Positions 16,960-26,891 of a stretch of DNA of 64,000 nt are shown here, in pieces (position 1 is the stretch's first letter; every line of letters begins with the position of its first letter). The stretch is from the NCBI GenBank assembly GCA_963838375.1, contig CAWIQY010000016.1, positions 434,001-498,000 on the forward strand, read 5' to 3'. This stretch comes from DVED01 sp963838375. Lineage in GTDB: Bacteria; Cyanobacteriota; Cyanobacteriia; Cyanobacteriales; Geitlerinemataceae. A program made the position numbers and the translations under genes. The notes below the pieces were generated by a model. It did not search any database and was not told the origin of the DNA. It saw only the letters and a list, made by a program, of their open reading frames with translations.

Positions 16960-17367
16960 ATGAATCCAAAGTGGGTAGCCGAACAAACGGCGAAAACGGT
17001 ACAGAATTACCTAACTTATCAGGCTGTGCGAATCGCGATCGACCAGTTGAACGAAACCAATCCGGCTTTGGCAATTTGGTTGCGACAGCACTCTGCCAAC
17101 AACAACTTTCAGGATGGCGAAGCCTATATCGAAGGATTGTTGTTGGAGAACAAAGAGTTAGGTCTGCGGATTATGACCGTTCGGGAAGATCTAGCCCAAA
17201 CCCCTCTCGACTTTCTCGTCGAGAAGGTGCGCGTTAGTATCCATCGGGCAAATATCGAACATCGCCGCCACCTGTTGGAACGCATGACGCAATCTGCGCC
17301 TCCCACCTCTTCGACACCAGCCGAACCCTCCCATCCCGAGTTGGATCTTAACGAACCAACGGATTAA
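16960..17367 (+). CDS. rbcX: Rubisco assembly chaperone RbcX
   Basis: 135 residues from the ATG at 16960, with GGAGG 4 bp upstream; a start at 16936 is possible but lacks a site. The helical N-terminal part (MNPKWVAEQTAKTVQNYLTYQAV) and the central region of the RbcX dimer are present, followed by a low-complexity Ser/Pro/Thr C-terminus. RbcX clamps the RbcL C-terminal peptide and helps form the L8 core before small subunits join. It lies between rbcL and rbcS with short gaps of 49 and 28 bp. Confidence 0.95.
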   Translation: MNPKWVAEQTAKTVQNYLTYQAVRIAIDQLNETNPALAIWLRQHSANNNFQDGEAYIEGLLLENKELGLRIMTVREDLAQTPLDFLVEKVRVSIHRANIEHRRHLLERMTQSAPPTSSTPAEPSHPELDLNEPTD

Positions 17368-17395
17368 TTATTAATTTGACTGAGTAGGAACCCAA

Positions 17396-17731
17396 ATGAA
17401 AACTCTGCCCAAAGAGCGTCGTTACGAAACCCTGTCTTATCTTCCTCCCCTCACCGATCAGCAAATTGCCAAGCAGATCGAATATATGCTCGACCAAGGT
17501 TATATTCCTGGGATCGAGTTTAACGAAACCGCTGAGGCTAGCGAGTGCTACTGGACGATGTGGAAGCTGCCTCTGTTCAGCGCCCGCACTCCCCAAGATG
17601 TACTGGGCGAAATTCGCGAGTGCCGTGGAGAATATTCCAACTGCTACATCCGTGTCGTCGGTTTCGACAACATCAAGCAGTGCCAGATGGTGAGCTTCAT
17701 CGTCTACAAACCTGGAATGAGCCGCTACTAA
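17396..17731 (+). CDS. rbcS: Ribulose-1,5-bisphosphate carboxylase small subunit
   Basis: 111 residues, the normal length of cyanobacterial RbcS. MKTLPKERRYETLSYLPPL, the YWTMWKLP segment and the C-terminal VSFIVYKPG are family hallmarks. It caps the L8 core to give L8S8 Rubisco. Residues resembling GYRIG/EYVRLIG of CcmM modules are replaced by GYIPGIEF and NCYIRVVGF, as expected from their shared ancestry. Last gene of the operon, followed by a strong terminator hairpin. Confidence 0.98.
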   Translation: MKTLPKERRYETLSYLPPLTDQQIAKQIEYMLDQGYIPGIEFNETAEASECYWTMWKLPLFSARTPQDVLGEIRECRGEYSNCYIRVVGFDNIKQCQMVSFIVYKPGMSRY

Positions 17732-17763
17732 ATCGGTAGTTTCTTTGCTTAATCGCCCCCATT

Positions 17764-17801
17764 AAAACTAGAGTGAGAAATTATTTTCTGACTCTAGTTT
17801 T
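17764..17801 (+). terminator. Terminator hairpin after rbcS
   Basis: AAAACTAGAGT pairs perfectly with ACTCTAGTTTT. Inside, after a single mismatch, AGAAA pairs with TTTCT around a TTAT loop. The U-rich 3' arm makes it a factor-independent terminator, and because the 5' arm is A-rich it can also serve the convergent gene on the minus strand. Confidence 0.85.
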
Positions 17802-17818
17802 GTTTAGGGGAAAGAAAA

Positions 17819-19698
17819 TTACGGATTACTGATGACGACAAAAACCCAGTCTTGCCGATCGGGTGGGGTCAAAGAAACTTTACCACCTCCGGTGATGTCA
17901 GCTTGGGGCGTTTCCGTTCCCGATCGCGGATCGAAGAGTTTGACGCGATAACGACCTTGTTCGCGTAAGTCTAGAGAAACCGGACGATCGGTATCGCGGA
18001 CGTAAACCACATATTGCCGCCCCGGTTCCGCCAACACGTAACCCGTTCCCTGACTTTCAAGTAAGGAATCCTCCGGTTCCAACTTCCACCACTTCAATCT
18101 GGTAAACAATTTGGGGAGATACTGCACCTGTTCTTCCCAGTCGTCGTTTTTCGGGGCATCGACGTTGAAGACACCTCGATCGCGGCGTCCGCCGAAGTAC
18201 GTCGTTCCCCAACCCGTGACCAAGTATCCCCCAGCCATGGTAATATCCCAGGAAGCGTGGCGGATCTCCTCCAGGGTTTTGCTGTTGGGTTTGTCTACTT
18301 GACCGTCGCCGTTTTGGTCTCGCAGGTAGTAGGCGTATTCTGAGTTAACGACGGGTTTATTGCGATCGCGTGCTTCTAGGATTCGATCGTGCAATTGGCG
18401 ATAGTTTTGCTGGTAATCGCCAAAGGACATCCAGTTTTCTGGGGCAAATTGTCGGACAGAATAGGCGGATTCTCCGGGGTGGATGGCGATGAGACGATCG
18501 TGCGGATCGTTGCGGACGACGATGCTGGCTAAATCGCGGTACATCGATGCGTCTGCGAATTCGTTCCATTCTGCCCCCACGTTGAAAGCCACATTATAGG
18601 CGCTGTAGCGGGCAACGATATACTGAGCGTAGCGCTGCCGCGCTTCGTCGTTGGGAAATCCCGCCCAATCCCCGACTTTGCCATCCTTTCCCCAGGCTAG
18701 AATCAACATGGCGGTGATGCCGCGTCGGTTGATGGATTCTATCCGAGAATCGACTTCTTGCCAGAAAGCCGGGTTAATGGTTTCCGTGTCAAAATTGGTA
18801 AAGGCTTTGCCGCCTTCGTTGGCTTCGGTGGAGAGTAAGTTGGCGTGAATGTAGTTGAAGCCTTGGGATGCGCGGACATCCAAGTAATGTTCGATCGTTT
18901 CTCGACTTAAGTTTTCTGCCGCGTCGATGCCAAAGAGATTCCAGTTGGTATCGCCAAAAAACCAAAACGGCGTGCCATCCTGGGTCTCGAAGTGGTAGGG
19001 AAATTGAGACCGAACCCGGATTCCGCCGCGATTATCCGATGCGACTACGGTAAATGTACCCGATTGCCCGTTGAGTCCCGCATCTGTCGAACTCACCAAC
19101 CACTGCCAATTGCCTGCCACGTCGGGAGAAACTCGCATTCTCCAGGTGGTGTCCCCGTCCCAAAATAGCGGGATGGTGAGGATTTGTCCGTCGGGACGGG
19201 TGAGGGTGGCGGTGGCGGTGACTTCGGTGTAGGGGTTGGGATAAGACCCGGTGTGGGTGAAAGTTCGATCGAAAATACCTAGGGAAGGGACTTGGATGTT
19301 ACCCGTCGGGTTGACGATGATTTGTACTTCGTCGTCGGTGGCGGTTTCTCCGTCGTTGGCGGTGAGTTGCAACGTATACGTTCCGGCAGCAGGGAAACGC
19401 GCCGTGGGAGTGGCGGTGTTGGCATTGTCGAAAGCCACCTTTGCCGGGCCCCGACTTGCTTCCATTCGATCGCCACCGATGGGGTGAAACCGTCGTCGCT
19501 GACCGTTCCCAGCAGCTTGACGGGGGTGGCGGGAGTCACCGTCAAATCTGCACCCGCGCGGACTACGGGGGCAGCATTGCGCGGTTCGACAGCTTGCCGT
19601 TCCCCTTCGGCGAGGGGTTCGCGGCAGCCCAATGCGGCACTGGAAAATAGGGCAATAACGATTGATAATCCACTCCTCTGGAGTATCATCCGCAGCAT
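17819..19698 (-). pseudogene. Lipoprotein with PKD and DUF5060/DUF4038 apiosidase-like glycosidase domains, frameshifted
   Basis: Two overlapping frames together give one protein. The upstream part, from the ATG at 19698, has a lipoprotein signal (LSSAALGC-type lipobox) and the start of a PKD/Ig-like domain. The downstream part (17819-19465) completes the PKD domain (GTYTLQLTANDGET), then a DUF5060 beta-sandwich (WDGDTTWRMRVSP), a TIM barrel of the DUF4038 apiosidase-like family (FFGDTNWNLFG, NSEYAYYL) and a C-terminal sugar-binding-like domain. The frames switch near 19446-19456 at a GGGG/CCC run. It would be an outer-membrane or periplasmic glycoside hydrolase. One missing or extra base, real or artefact, breaks it. 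Confidence 0.8.
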
Positions 19699-19907
19699 TG
19701 GGGAAGAGGTGGAAGGCAACCCCGTTGGGAATTGAGATCGAGAGGGAATACTGACCATGGGCAATATAAGGAGTGTCTTACTTATTTGCGGGCGAAACGG
19801 ATCGAAGGAATTGTAGATCTTTTTCAGTAAAGTCTTACTATCGCTCATCTATCAAAATCCTAAATCAGTCTTAAATGCCTGCAATATTGGCTTGAGCTTC
19901 TCCTTTT

Positions 19908-20871
19908 TTAGGATTCAGAACTGATATTAAGCAAGACTTTCATCGCCCCTTTTTGTCGAGCACGATCGAATCCTGCCAATCCCTCAGACAAAGGATATCG
20001 CGCTTGAATCAGGGGTTGTACGTCCACCTGTCCGGCGGCTAACAATTGCAACGCTTCGGGAAACGGACCGCAACGGGAACCGACGATCGTAATTTCATCC
20101 ACCACCAAAGACGAGATATCAAACGTCAACTGTCCGGCATAGGTACTTTTGAGAACCAGAATGCCTCGGGGACGCAGTGCCCGACGGGCGATCGTAAATC
20201 CTTGGGGATTTCCAGTACATTCTACAGCAATATCGTAGCTTCTGTCCGTCACCGCATCCGCGAATCCCGTTGTAATTCCCCGTGCTTCCAGATTGGCGAG
20301 TTTTTCCCGATGCCGTCCTACTGCCAACAACTCACAGCCTGTCAGTGCCAAAGTTTGAGCCACTAATTGTCCTAACTTACCATCCCCAACTACTAAAACG
20401 CGCTGACTTCTCGTCAACCCTAACTTGCCGCTGAATTTCCAAGGCAGCGGCGATCGGTTCGGTAAAGGTTGCCGCATCAGTAGAAACTGACTCGGGTACG
20501 GGGTGGAGGTTCTCGATAGGTAATGCTAGATATTCAGCAAACGCGCCGTTGTGGTTGACAATCCCCAATACCGTGCGGTTTTCGCAGTGAGTGGGGACAC
20601 CCCGGCGGCAGAAGTGGCACTCTCCACAAGCTGCGTTAATTTCCCCGACTACCCGGCGATTCAGCAGCGATTCGGGACCACTTTCCACCACGCCGACGAA
20701 CTCGTGTCCCGGAATCCCGGCGTAAGGATAGTACCCTCGTAACAATTCTAAATCGGTGTTGCAAATCCCGGCTTGCAACACCCGTACCAGCGCTTCCCCG
20801 TCTTTCGGTTCGGGAACGGGTACATCTGTCCGCAGTTGGAGTTGTTGGTTTTCCAGCCAGATTGCTTGCAT
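19908..20871 (-). pseudogene. Zinc-dependent alcohol dehydrogenase (MDR superfamily), frameshifted
   Basis: Two frames join into one medium-chain dehydrogenase of about 320 residues. The N-terminal frame (20377-20871) has the catalytic zinc ligands (AGICNTD and GHEFVG) and the structural-zinc cysteines (CGECHFCRRGVPTHC). The C-terminal frame (19908-20477) has the Rossmann NAD(P) motif VVGDGKLGQLVAQ. The shift lies around 20411-20430 in CAACCCTAAC. It is a predicted soluble NAD(P)-linked dehydrogenase of unknown substrate. It follows another frameshifted gene on the same strand. Confidence 0.82.
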
Positions 20872-20910
20872 TAGTTTGGGAAGCGTTTATTAGAATTGCC
20901 AGCGATCGCA

Positions 20911-21513
20911 TTATACCAAAGCGAAATCCTCCACAGAGATGGTGTTGGCATTCACACCCAGAAGCGTGACTAAAATGTTCTCATTGACGCTAATTTGTGT
21001 ATCGCTCCCCACTTCGACGATCGTCAATGTCTCAAACGTTAATCCCTCTTTCAAACCGATGATATCGATTCCATCTTGAAAATCCGTCACGATATCGCTC
21101 CCGTCACCGCGACGGAAATCAAATCGATCGCCCCCAGCACTCCCGGTTAGCGTATCGTCCCCTCGATCTCCTAGCAATACATCGGTTTCGCTACCGCCAT
21201 TGAGCCAGTCGTTCCCCTGACCGCCATACAGCGTATCGCTGCCAGAATCTCCCCAAAGTGTATCGTTCCCTGTATTTCCAAATAGAATATCACTGCCAGC
21301 ATATCCCTGTAGGCAGTCATTTCCCAGTTCCCCCAAAAGCACATCATCCCCTTCTCCCCCAAAGATGGCATCATTATCCCGACCCCCGAAGGCTAAATCG
21401 TTGCCATTGCCACCGTCGATGTAGTCAATTCCGGCGTTGCCGAACAGGAGATCGTCGTCATTTTCACCGAAAATTCGATCGTTCCCCAGATTTCCCGAGA
21501 GTTCAGTAGACCG
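20911..21513 (-). pseudogene. C-terminal remnant of an RTX (hemolysin-type calcium-binding) protein
   Basis: About 200 codons are open after a TAG at 21514-21516, with no ATG at the front. The sequence consists of nonapeptide RTX repeats (GNDTLWGDSGSDTLYGG and similar) that bind calcium in a beta-roll, followed by a C-terminal segment (DRFDFRRGDGSDIVTDF) typical of the end of secreted type I substrates. A GTG at 21342 is the first likely start codon. The missing N-terminus suggests a truncated gene; whole RTX proteins of this kind are usually much longer. Confidence 0.75.
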
Positions 21514-22111
21514 CTACAGTTCTTTTTAGGTGAGTTCTAAGCCAGAGACTGGGGAGGGTTTTGGCGCATCTGGAATTGGACAAGATGTGTAGAAAAGCAA
21601 CTCGTGTCGGAAAGAATCTTGCCAAGACTTGGTGATACTATCACACTTACGTATTTTATATTGAGTGAATGTGCCGATCGTCAAATTGGCACAAGAAAAG
21701 AGATTCTCGCAAGCCAAACGAAAGCTTCGGCAAATTGAAGACGATCGCGCGTGGGAAAGTACCATAACTCCGGACGTTGTAGCTCGGGAATGAAGAGATA
21801 ACCCTATATATAGCTACACCTATTTCATCATAAGTCTTGACAAAATCTTACCCGATCGGCGAAAGCTTGTCAACCCGTTCTCACAAATGAGAATAGCGTC
21901 AATTATGAGCTGGGAAAAATCGAGGTATTTATTTGAATTTTAAAATCAAACAATAATATCGATAATTTTATTTAATCAGAAATGAGATAAAAAGTCGCGG
22001 ATGTCTAAGTGCACGCTTCTTGAGAGATTACAATTCTTGCTGTCGAGAGGAAAAACTCCGAACCCGTCGGAGTTTCCGCGATTCTCTTGCCTCGAACTCC
22101 CGTGGGCTGAT
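21514..22111. other. Intergenic region with no supported gene
   Basis: About 600 bp, AT-rich in its second half. A plus-strand reading frame of about 43 codons at 21665-21793 (ending near RAWESTITPDVVARE) has protein-like composition and may be a gene fragment, but nothing supports a start. No repeat or RNA gene was recognised. Confidence 0.4.
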
Positions 22112-22399
22112 TTACCGCCCGAGCATCGTTAACAGCCCTTGCTGCCCCAACAGGACTTCTCGCAGCAAGCTGACGATTCCCACCCAGATAATCGGGGAAA
22201 TATCGACGCCGCCGATCGGCTGGATAATCTTGCGGGTGGGAGACAGGAAGGGTTCGGTGGGAATGAGGATAACGCTGAAGGGGAACCGATGTAACTCCAC
22301 TTGGGGATACCAGGTGAGGACGATGCGGAAGATGAACAGCAGGGTCATGAAAGCGAAGATGATGCCGATGCTCCAGCTCGCCAGGGTGAGGAAATCCAT
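22112..22399 (-). CDS. YggT family membrane protein
   Basis: 95 residues with two hydrophobic segments (about 8-28 and 70-90) and the family core TWYPQVELHRFPF followed by PTEPFLSPTRKIIQPIGG. YggT/Ycf19 proteins sit in the inner or thylakoid membrane; in cyanobacteria and plastids they are linked to nucleoid distribution and thylakoid functions, with no fixed biochemical role. The gene stands alone, divergent from psbX. Confidence 0.88.
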   Translation of the reverse strand: MDFLTLASWSIGIIFAFMTLLFIFRIVLTWYPQVELHRFPFSVILIPTEPFLSPTRKIIQPIGGVDISPIIWVGIVSLLREVLLGQQGLLTMLGR

Positions 22400-22528
22400 T
22401 ATTGTAAAGCTTTGTAACTGAGTGTTTTCCTTATTTTACGGGAAATTCCGATCGATCGAGACTTCTCAAGACGGCAGCTCATCGTTAAAATTAATAAAGA
22501 TTAATTTTGAAATCAAGCGTAAAACAAT

Positions 22529-22648
22529 ATGACTCCCTCTTTAGCGAACTTTTTCTACAGCCTGCTGGCTGGTGTTGTCATCGTGGTGGTTCCGGTCGTT
22601 GTCGGTCTGGTGTTCATCAGCCAGAAGGATAAAGTTCGTCGGACATAA
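22529..22648 (+). CDS. psbX: Photosystem II reaction centre protein PsbX
   Basis: A 39-residue ORF, MTPSLANFFYSLLAGVVIV, continuing with a hydrophobic helix and ending VFISQKDKVRRT. This matches the single-helix PsbX, which sits beside cytochrome b559 in photosystem II and influences plastoquinone QB turnover. The MTPSLANF start and the ISQKDK cytosolic end are diagnostic. The gene is monocistronic. Confidence 0.95.
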   Translation: MTPSLANFFYSLLAGVVIVVVPVVVGLVFISQKDKVRRT

Positions 22649-23180
22649 ACCTGCAAGAGCGGGCGCGAAGTTTGTAGAGTGCGGGTGCGGCAAGACCGAA
22701 CCTGAAAAGCGCTATAGGTGCATACAAACTTCGATCTCGGCTCAAGTCTGTCGCCAACGCTAACCTCAGTTCTGAATAGATAGGACTGGGGTTAGATGAC
22801 TTTGGCAACGGCGTTTGAAGACGAATATGTGGCTGAAGCCTCAAAGCTTTTTTGCCTTTTTTTCCGCGACTTCTGGGAAGCTTAGAGTCATCTCAGTCAA
22901 GGGGGTATTTTCAGGATGAGAACTTCTGGACTGACGTGTGAATTCGAGATTCCTGAATTAGAGATTAATGTTATTAGAGCATGAACGATCGTCTCGATCC
23001 TCAAGCATTTATACTATTTATTGGCGTTCGATTTTATTAAAAACTAGCTCCTTAAATTTCGATTAAAAAAATAATTCATTAAGGATAGTTTAAACATAAT
23101 TTAATTTTTAATTATACAGGCTTTTGGTAGAATTTGAACCTTTATGATAAGAGTGCGTGCGATCGAGGAAAAAGTGAATT
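22649..23180. other. 530-bp intergenic region after psbX with a stem-loop
   Basis: Besides the 11-bp stem at 22666-22733 there is a T-rich run (about 22845-22861) that could end psbX transcription, and an AT-rich stretch before the Crp-type gene. An AATTTGAACCTTT word at 23133-23145 resembles copies near the right end of the window. No small ORF is convincing. Confidence 0.5.
22666..22733 (+). other. Long stem-loop downstream of psbX
   Basis: CGAAGTTTGTA at 22666-22676 pairs perfectly with TACAAACTTCG at 22723-22733 across a loop of about 46 bases. It starts 18 bp after the psbX stop. It may be a 3' stabilising structure, part of a small RNA, or a remnant of a mobile palindrome. The GC-rich loop is unlike the AT-rich surroundings. 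Confidence 0.45.
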
Positions 23181-23843
23181 TTGTCAGAAATGATTACAAT
23201 ACCTAAAACTCCGATAATTATCCAAGAGTCAATTCCCAAAGAAATCGATCGACCTTGGCATTGTTATAAACGAGGAGACTTTATTCCTCTTTCTAATAAT
23301 GGCGTATGGCAAATTTGTCGGGGTTGGGTACAACTGAGTACCATCTCGATGACTGGAGAAGAAAGAATTCTCGGCTGGTTTGGTTCTTCGATGTGGTTAT
23401 CGACGTGGTTAACCCTTCAACCCGCACACCAAGCCAAAGCACTATCCGATACTCTACTACTTTGGTATTCTCGAGGCGAGATCGAGAAGACTCCTGAACT
23501 GTGTCAGAGTTTGTTACCACAAACTGGAAAACACCTGCGACAAGTTGAATCTCTGTTAGCCACTCTCAAACACAAACGAGTAGAAGATCGACTTTATCAT
23601 CTCCTCAATCTTTTGAAACAAGACATGGGCGAACCGATCGATCGAGGAATTCGATTAGCGGCACGTTTAACCCACGAAGATCTCGCCAATGCAATCGGCA
23701 CTTGCCGAGTTACCGTCACTCGATTGCTAGGCAAACTGAAACAACAAGGTGAAATTGAGATCGATTCTCGCGGTCATTTAATCTTGTTGCAGAAACCCGA
23801 TCGATCGGCGATCGAAAAGTTACTCTATCATTCTAGCATTTAA
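23181..23843 (+). CDS. Crp/Fnr-family transcriptional regulator
   Basis: About 220 residues. A beta-roll sensor-like N-terminus (to about 110) is followed by a dimer helix (HLRQVESLLATLKHKRVEDRLYHLL) and a winged helix-turn-helix (LTHEDLANAIGTCRVTVTRLLGKLK) at about 165-200. The cyclic-nucleotide phosphate-binding arginine pattern is not obvious, so the ligand is unknown. It is of the NtcA-like size but lacks clear NtcA-specific residues. The start is either TTG 23181 (GAGGA 12 bp upstream) or ATG 23190. Monocistronic, with its own terminator. Confidence 0.85.
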   Translation: MSEMITIPKTPIIIQESIPKEIDRPWHCYKRGDFIPLSNNGVWQICRGWVQLSTISMTGEERILGWFGSSMWLSTWLTLQPAHQAKALSDTLLLWYSRGEIEKTPELCQSLLPQTGKHLRQVESLLATLKHKRVEDRLYHLLNLLKQDMGEPIDRGIRLAARLTHEDLANAIGTCRVTVTRLLGKLKQQGEIEIDSRGHLILLQKPDRSAIEKLLYHSSI

Positions 23844-23848
23844 AGACT

Positions 23849-23885
23849 AAAACCAGCGATCGGAACACCACCAATCGCTGGTTTT
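23849..23885 (+). terminator. Terminator after the Crp-type regulator
   Basis: AAAACCAGCGAT at 23849-23860 pairs with ATCGCTGGTTTT at 23874-23885 around a 13-base loop, with a T tract in the 3' arm. It lies right after the stop codon at 23843. Confidence 0.85.
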
Positions 23886-23927
23886 TGTTATGGTTTTAGG
23901 TTTAGAAATGCACTAAGCTGAAGTCAT

Positions 23928-25526
23928 CTACGAAGGCAAAGAACGACGTTCCTGCAACAACTTCTTCGTATCCGAATCACCGACTTTGTGTAAGATGCGA
24001 TTTAACTGCCAACTTAAAGCAGCCATCACACAAACTTGACCTAGAAAACCTAAAAGAATGGTCGAAATCGAAAATCCGATCGAGTTTACGTCTAATAAAC
24101 CCCATCCAAAAGTAGCAAACATCCAAAGTTCAGAGACACTTGCCGATCCCGCTGAAACGACAAGCAAAAGAATTGGTGGCAAACCGATCGTCGCAGCTAC
24201 CGAAGCGATCGCAAATGCCTGACGTCGGCGATTTTTGAGTAACAGCGTCACCTGAGAAATTGCCGCGCAAATCCAGATGATATTTGCAGTGGCGAGTAAC
24301 GCGACAATGGCAGCTTCATGATTCTTCGCACCAAGGAACAGTATCCCCGGTATCCAAATGATGCCTGTAATCGCCAAATTAAGGGCAATTGCCACCAATA
24401 CCGGACTTTTCTCCCCAAAAATCCATTCGCGAACCGCAGAACGACGATTACCCTGCAAATGGTGATATCGCGCCCAATCTTGTACCGTTTGACGTTGAGG
24501 AGAAAGTGCAGCCGTTAAGATGACAAACGCCACCAAGTTGACGATCGAAAATCCGTACAAAGTCTCAAGACCGTTATAGCCACGATCGTGGGTTAATGTC
24601 AGACCGAGTAACAACACTTGAAAACACGCCATCGCGTAATAGCTTTGACGCTTACTTAACAACGTAGCGCTGGGGTTGCGAAAGCGACGGTTCACCGCTT
24701 GCCACACCCAAAATGTCCACAGTATTAAATTACAGAAAACAAAGACTTGAAGCAAATCGGGCTGTTTACCCAAAGGAAGGGAAAACCATTGGAGTTCTGA
24801 CCAAGAATGATTCTTGTTTTCGGGAAACATCAACCGAAATGCCAAAAGATAAGGGAGATTGCAGAACCCCGCGAGTAATAACCCAGACCAAGCACTTCCT
24901 TCCAAAAATGCAAATAACAACGCGACATTGTAAAATACACCACATCCAGCAGCGGCTAAGAGATAGAACCGAAAGAGAGTGTCGATCGGCAATCCAGCCG
25001 CGATTACCGATACAATGTGCATCGGTAAAACCAAAGCAACGGCGAAATAAACTAAAACCGGAACGCCCAGAATTTTGCCGATTAAAATGCTTTCGCTCGA
25101 TTGAGGACTCAAACGAATAAAATTGAGCGTTCCGCGCTTCTGTTCTTTCGCCAAATCGTCGATCAGCAAATACACGCCACCCAAAACTAAAGCAACCAGG
25201 ATGGCAACGCTAGACCAGGTTGCCATATCCAACCAGAAATCTTTCCAATCAATTTGCCAATATCCCAACCCATCCGGGAGACACTGAAAGCTATAGGGAG
25301 ACCTACTTTCTCCCGTACAGTATGGGCTATTTGTAGCCCAATCGGCATCAGCATTGGACGGTTTTGGTATGGGAAATTTACTTTGCAGTACCATCCCGAT
25401 AATCAATTGACCCAACAGCGATAACACCGTCGCGATCGCCAGATTTCGCCCGGTCAGACGACCTTTCCATTCCCGAAACAGTTGCGGGTTCCAGTTACCC
25501 ATTCGATCGACGATCGTCATAATCAT
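23928..25526 (-). CDS. ABC-2 type transporter permease
   Basis: 532 residues from the ATG at 25526, chosen because AAGGA lies 6-7 bp upstream; 25550 is the longer alternative. About ten to twelve hydrophobic segments are spread through the protein. EQKRGTLNFIRLSPQSSESILIGKILGVP is the coupling region typical of large ABC-2 permeases such as those of gliding or Nat/ABC-2 exporters. Its partner ATPase lies 37 bp upstream on the same strand, so they form one exporter. The substrate cannot be inferred. Confidence 0.85.
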   Translation of the reverse strand: MIMTIVDRMGNWNPQLFREWKGRLTGRNLAIATVLSLLGQLIIGMVLQSKFPIPKPSNADADWATNSPYCTGESRSPYSFQCLPDGLGYWQIDWKDFWLDMATWSSVAILVALVLGGVYLLIDDLAKEQKRGTLNFIRLSPQSSESILIGKILGVPVLVYFAVALVLPMHIVSVIAAGLPIDTLFRFYLLAAAGCGVFYNVALLFAFLEGSAWSGLLLAGFCNLPYLLAFRLMFPENKNHSWSELQWFSLPLGKQPDLLQVFVFCNLILWTFWVWQAVNRRFRNPSATLLSKRQSYYAMACFQVLLLGLTLTHDRGYNGLETLYGFSIVNLVAFVILTAALSPQRQTVQDWARYHHLQGNRRSAVREWIFGEKSPVLVAIALNLAITGIIWIPGILFLGAKNHEAAIVALLATANIIWICAAISQVTLLLKNRRRQAFAIASVAATIGLPPILLLVVSAGSASVSELWMFATFGWGLLDVNSIGFSISTILLGFLGQVCVMAALSWQLNRILHKVGDSDTKKLLQERRSLPS

Positions 25527-25563
25527 AGTTTTTCCTTTGTGATTGGTCATGAACGACTAGCTC

Positions 25564-26544
25564 TTAAGAAACTTGCTGGTGTCCCAACTTCAAGAAAATA
25601 GATTCTAAATCCTCCTGGGTATTGTGAAATTCGGTCAGAGGAATTCCGGCAGAGATGAGATCTCGCAGTAAGTTTGCCCGGTCTTCCAACTGCCCTTCAA
25701 AGCGAACTCGCACCGTTTGAGTTGGAGACCCAGAGGTCGAGGTTTGGGGTAAAATCTCCCATTCTTTGGCTGCCGAATGGTGTTTCAATTCGGCAATCAA
25801 CCGATCGGGATTCCCCAAGGTTGTCAGATGCACATATTGACAACTGAGACGTTGGTACAGTTCGGATAGCGACGTACTTTCGACCAAGTACCCTAATTCC
25901 ATAATGCCCACCGACGTACAAAGTTCTGCCAAATCGCTGAGAACGTGAGAGGAAATCAAAATCGTCATCCCCGCTTCTCGGAGGATTTTGATAATTTCTC
26001 GGAACTGCATCCGGGCGATCGGATCTAAACCGGAAACGGGTTCGTCTAGTAGTAGTAGAATGGGTTCGTGGATGATAGTCCTCGCCAAACTCAAACGCTG
26101 TTTCATCCCCCGCGACAAAGTGGAGATCTGACTGTGACGTTTGGACACCAGTTGCACCAATTCCAACACTTCGTATAACCGACGCGATCGTAACGGATCG
26201 CGCAGTTCGTACAAACGAGCAAAATAGTCCAGGTAGTCCCACACGCAGAGATCGTCATAGAGGGGAAAATCGTCAGGAAGATAGCCGATACGGCGCTTGA
26301 GAGTCCCGTGGTGGCGATCGTGTCGCAACGGTTCGCCATTGATATAGATTTCCCCCGCAGTGGGTTCCTCCGCCGATGCCAACATCCGGATGAGGGTGGT
26401 TTTCCCCGCGCCGTTAGGACCGATTAATCCATAGACTTCGCCGGATTCCACTTGCAAATCCAGTTGACTGACTGCTAGATGTCGATCGAACTGTTTCGTC
26501 AATCCGCGCGTGTCGATCGCGAGTTCTCGTTCTATTGTTACCAT
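25564..26544 (-). CDS. ABC transporter ATP-binding protein (CcmA/Nat-type)
   Basis: 326 residues. Walker A GPNGAGKTT (about 42-50), the signature LSRGMKQRLSLAR (about 143), Walker B LLLLDEPVSGLD, and a switch histidine in the SSHVLSDL segment. The C-terminal 90 residues are the extra domain common in drug or lipid exporter ATPases. First gene of a two-gene operon with the ABC-2 permease. All catalytic motifs are intact. Confidence 0.92.
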   Translation of the reverse strand: MVTIERELAIDTRGLTKQFDRHLAVSQLDLQVESGEVYGLIGPNGAGKTTLIRMLASAEEPTAGEIYINGEPLRHDRHHGTLKRRIGYLPDDFPLYDDLCVWDYLDYFARLYELRDPLRSRRLYEVLELVQLVSKRHSQISTLSRGMKQRLSLARTIIHEPILLLLDEPVSGLDPIARMQFREIIKILREAGMTILISSHVLSDLAELCTSVGIMELGYLVESTSLSELYQRLSCQYVHLTTLGNPDRLIAELKHHSAAKEWEILPQTSTSGSPTQTVRVRFEGQLEDRANLLRDLISAGIPLTEFHNTQEDLESIFLKLGHQQVS

Positions 26545-26863
26545 TTGTCTGGTTGTCCTGTGTCATTTCGCTGTAGACGCACGACCCCTCTTTTGAGAAA
26601 AGGTTATTGCTAGCTTAGCCTCTCTTTCTCTAAGTTGGCACTAAGAGGATGACAACTGACCAACGTCGGGACGGTCTAGTAGGATGTGTTAGACGGCGAC
26701 AATCTTCGATATCAATTGAATCGAGACATTCGTCGTAACGCATCATTTTAAGCGTGTCAGTCCACAACAACTCACGGAGTAGCGAGATCTGCGGAGGGAA
26801 GTCATTTTGGATAGTCATCCAAACGCAAGCATTCAGGTTTCAGGACACGATCGGGGAAGCATT

Positions 26864-26891
26864 GTAGGGGTCAACGGCTGTTGACCCCTAC
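26864..26891. repeat. Palindromic intergenic repeat, copy 1
   Basis: GTAGGGGTCAAC, a short GGCT loop, then GTTGACCCCTAC: a nearly perfect 28-bp inverted repeat. Copies at 26999 and 32749 share the same arms. It is a dispersed intergenic palindrome that would form a stable hairpin in RNA. Confidence 0.9.

Noticed and set aside
21665..21793. 43-codon plus-strand frame ending RAWESTITPDVVARE
   Set aside because: Protein-like but short, GTG start only, no ribosome-binding site or family match; kept only as a note in the intergenic entry.
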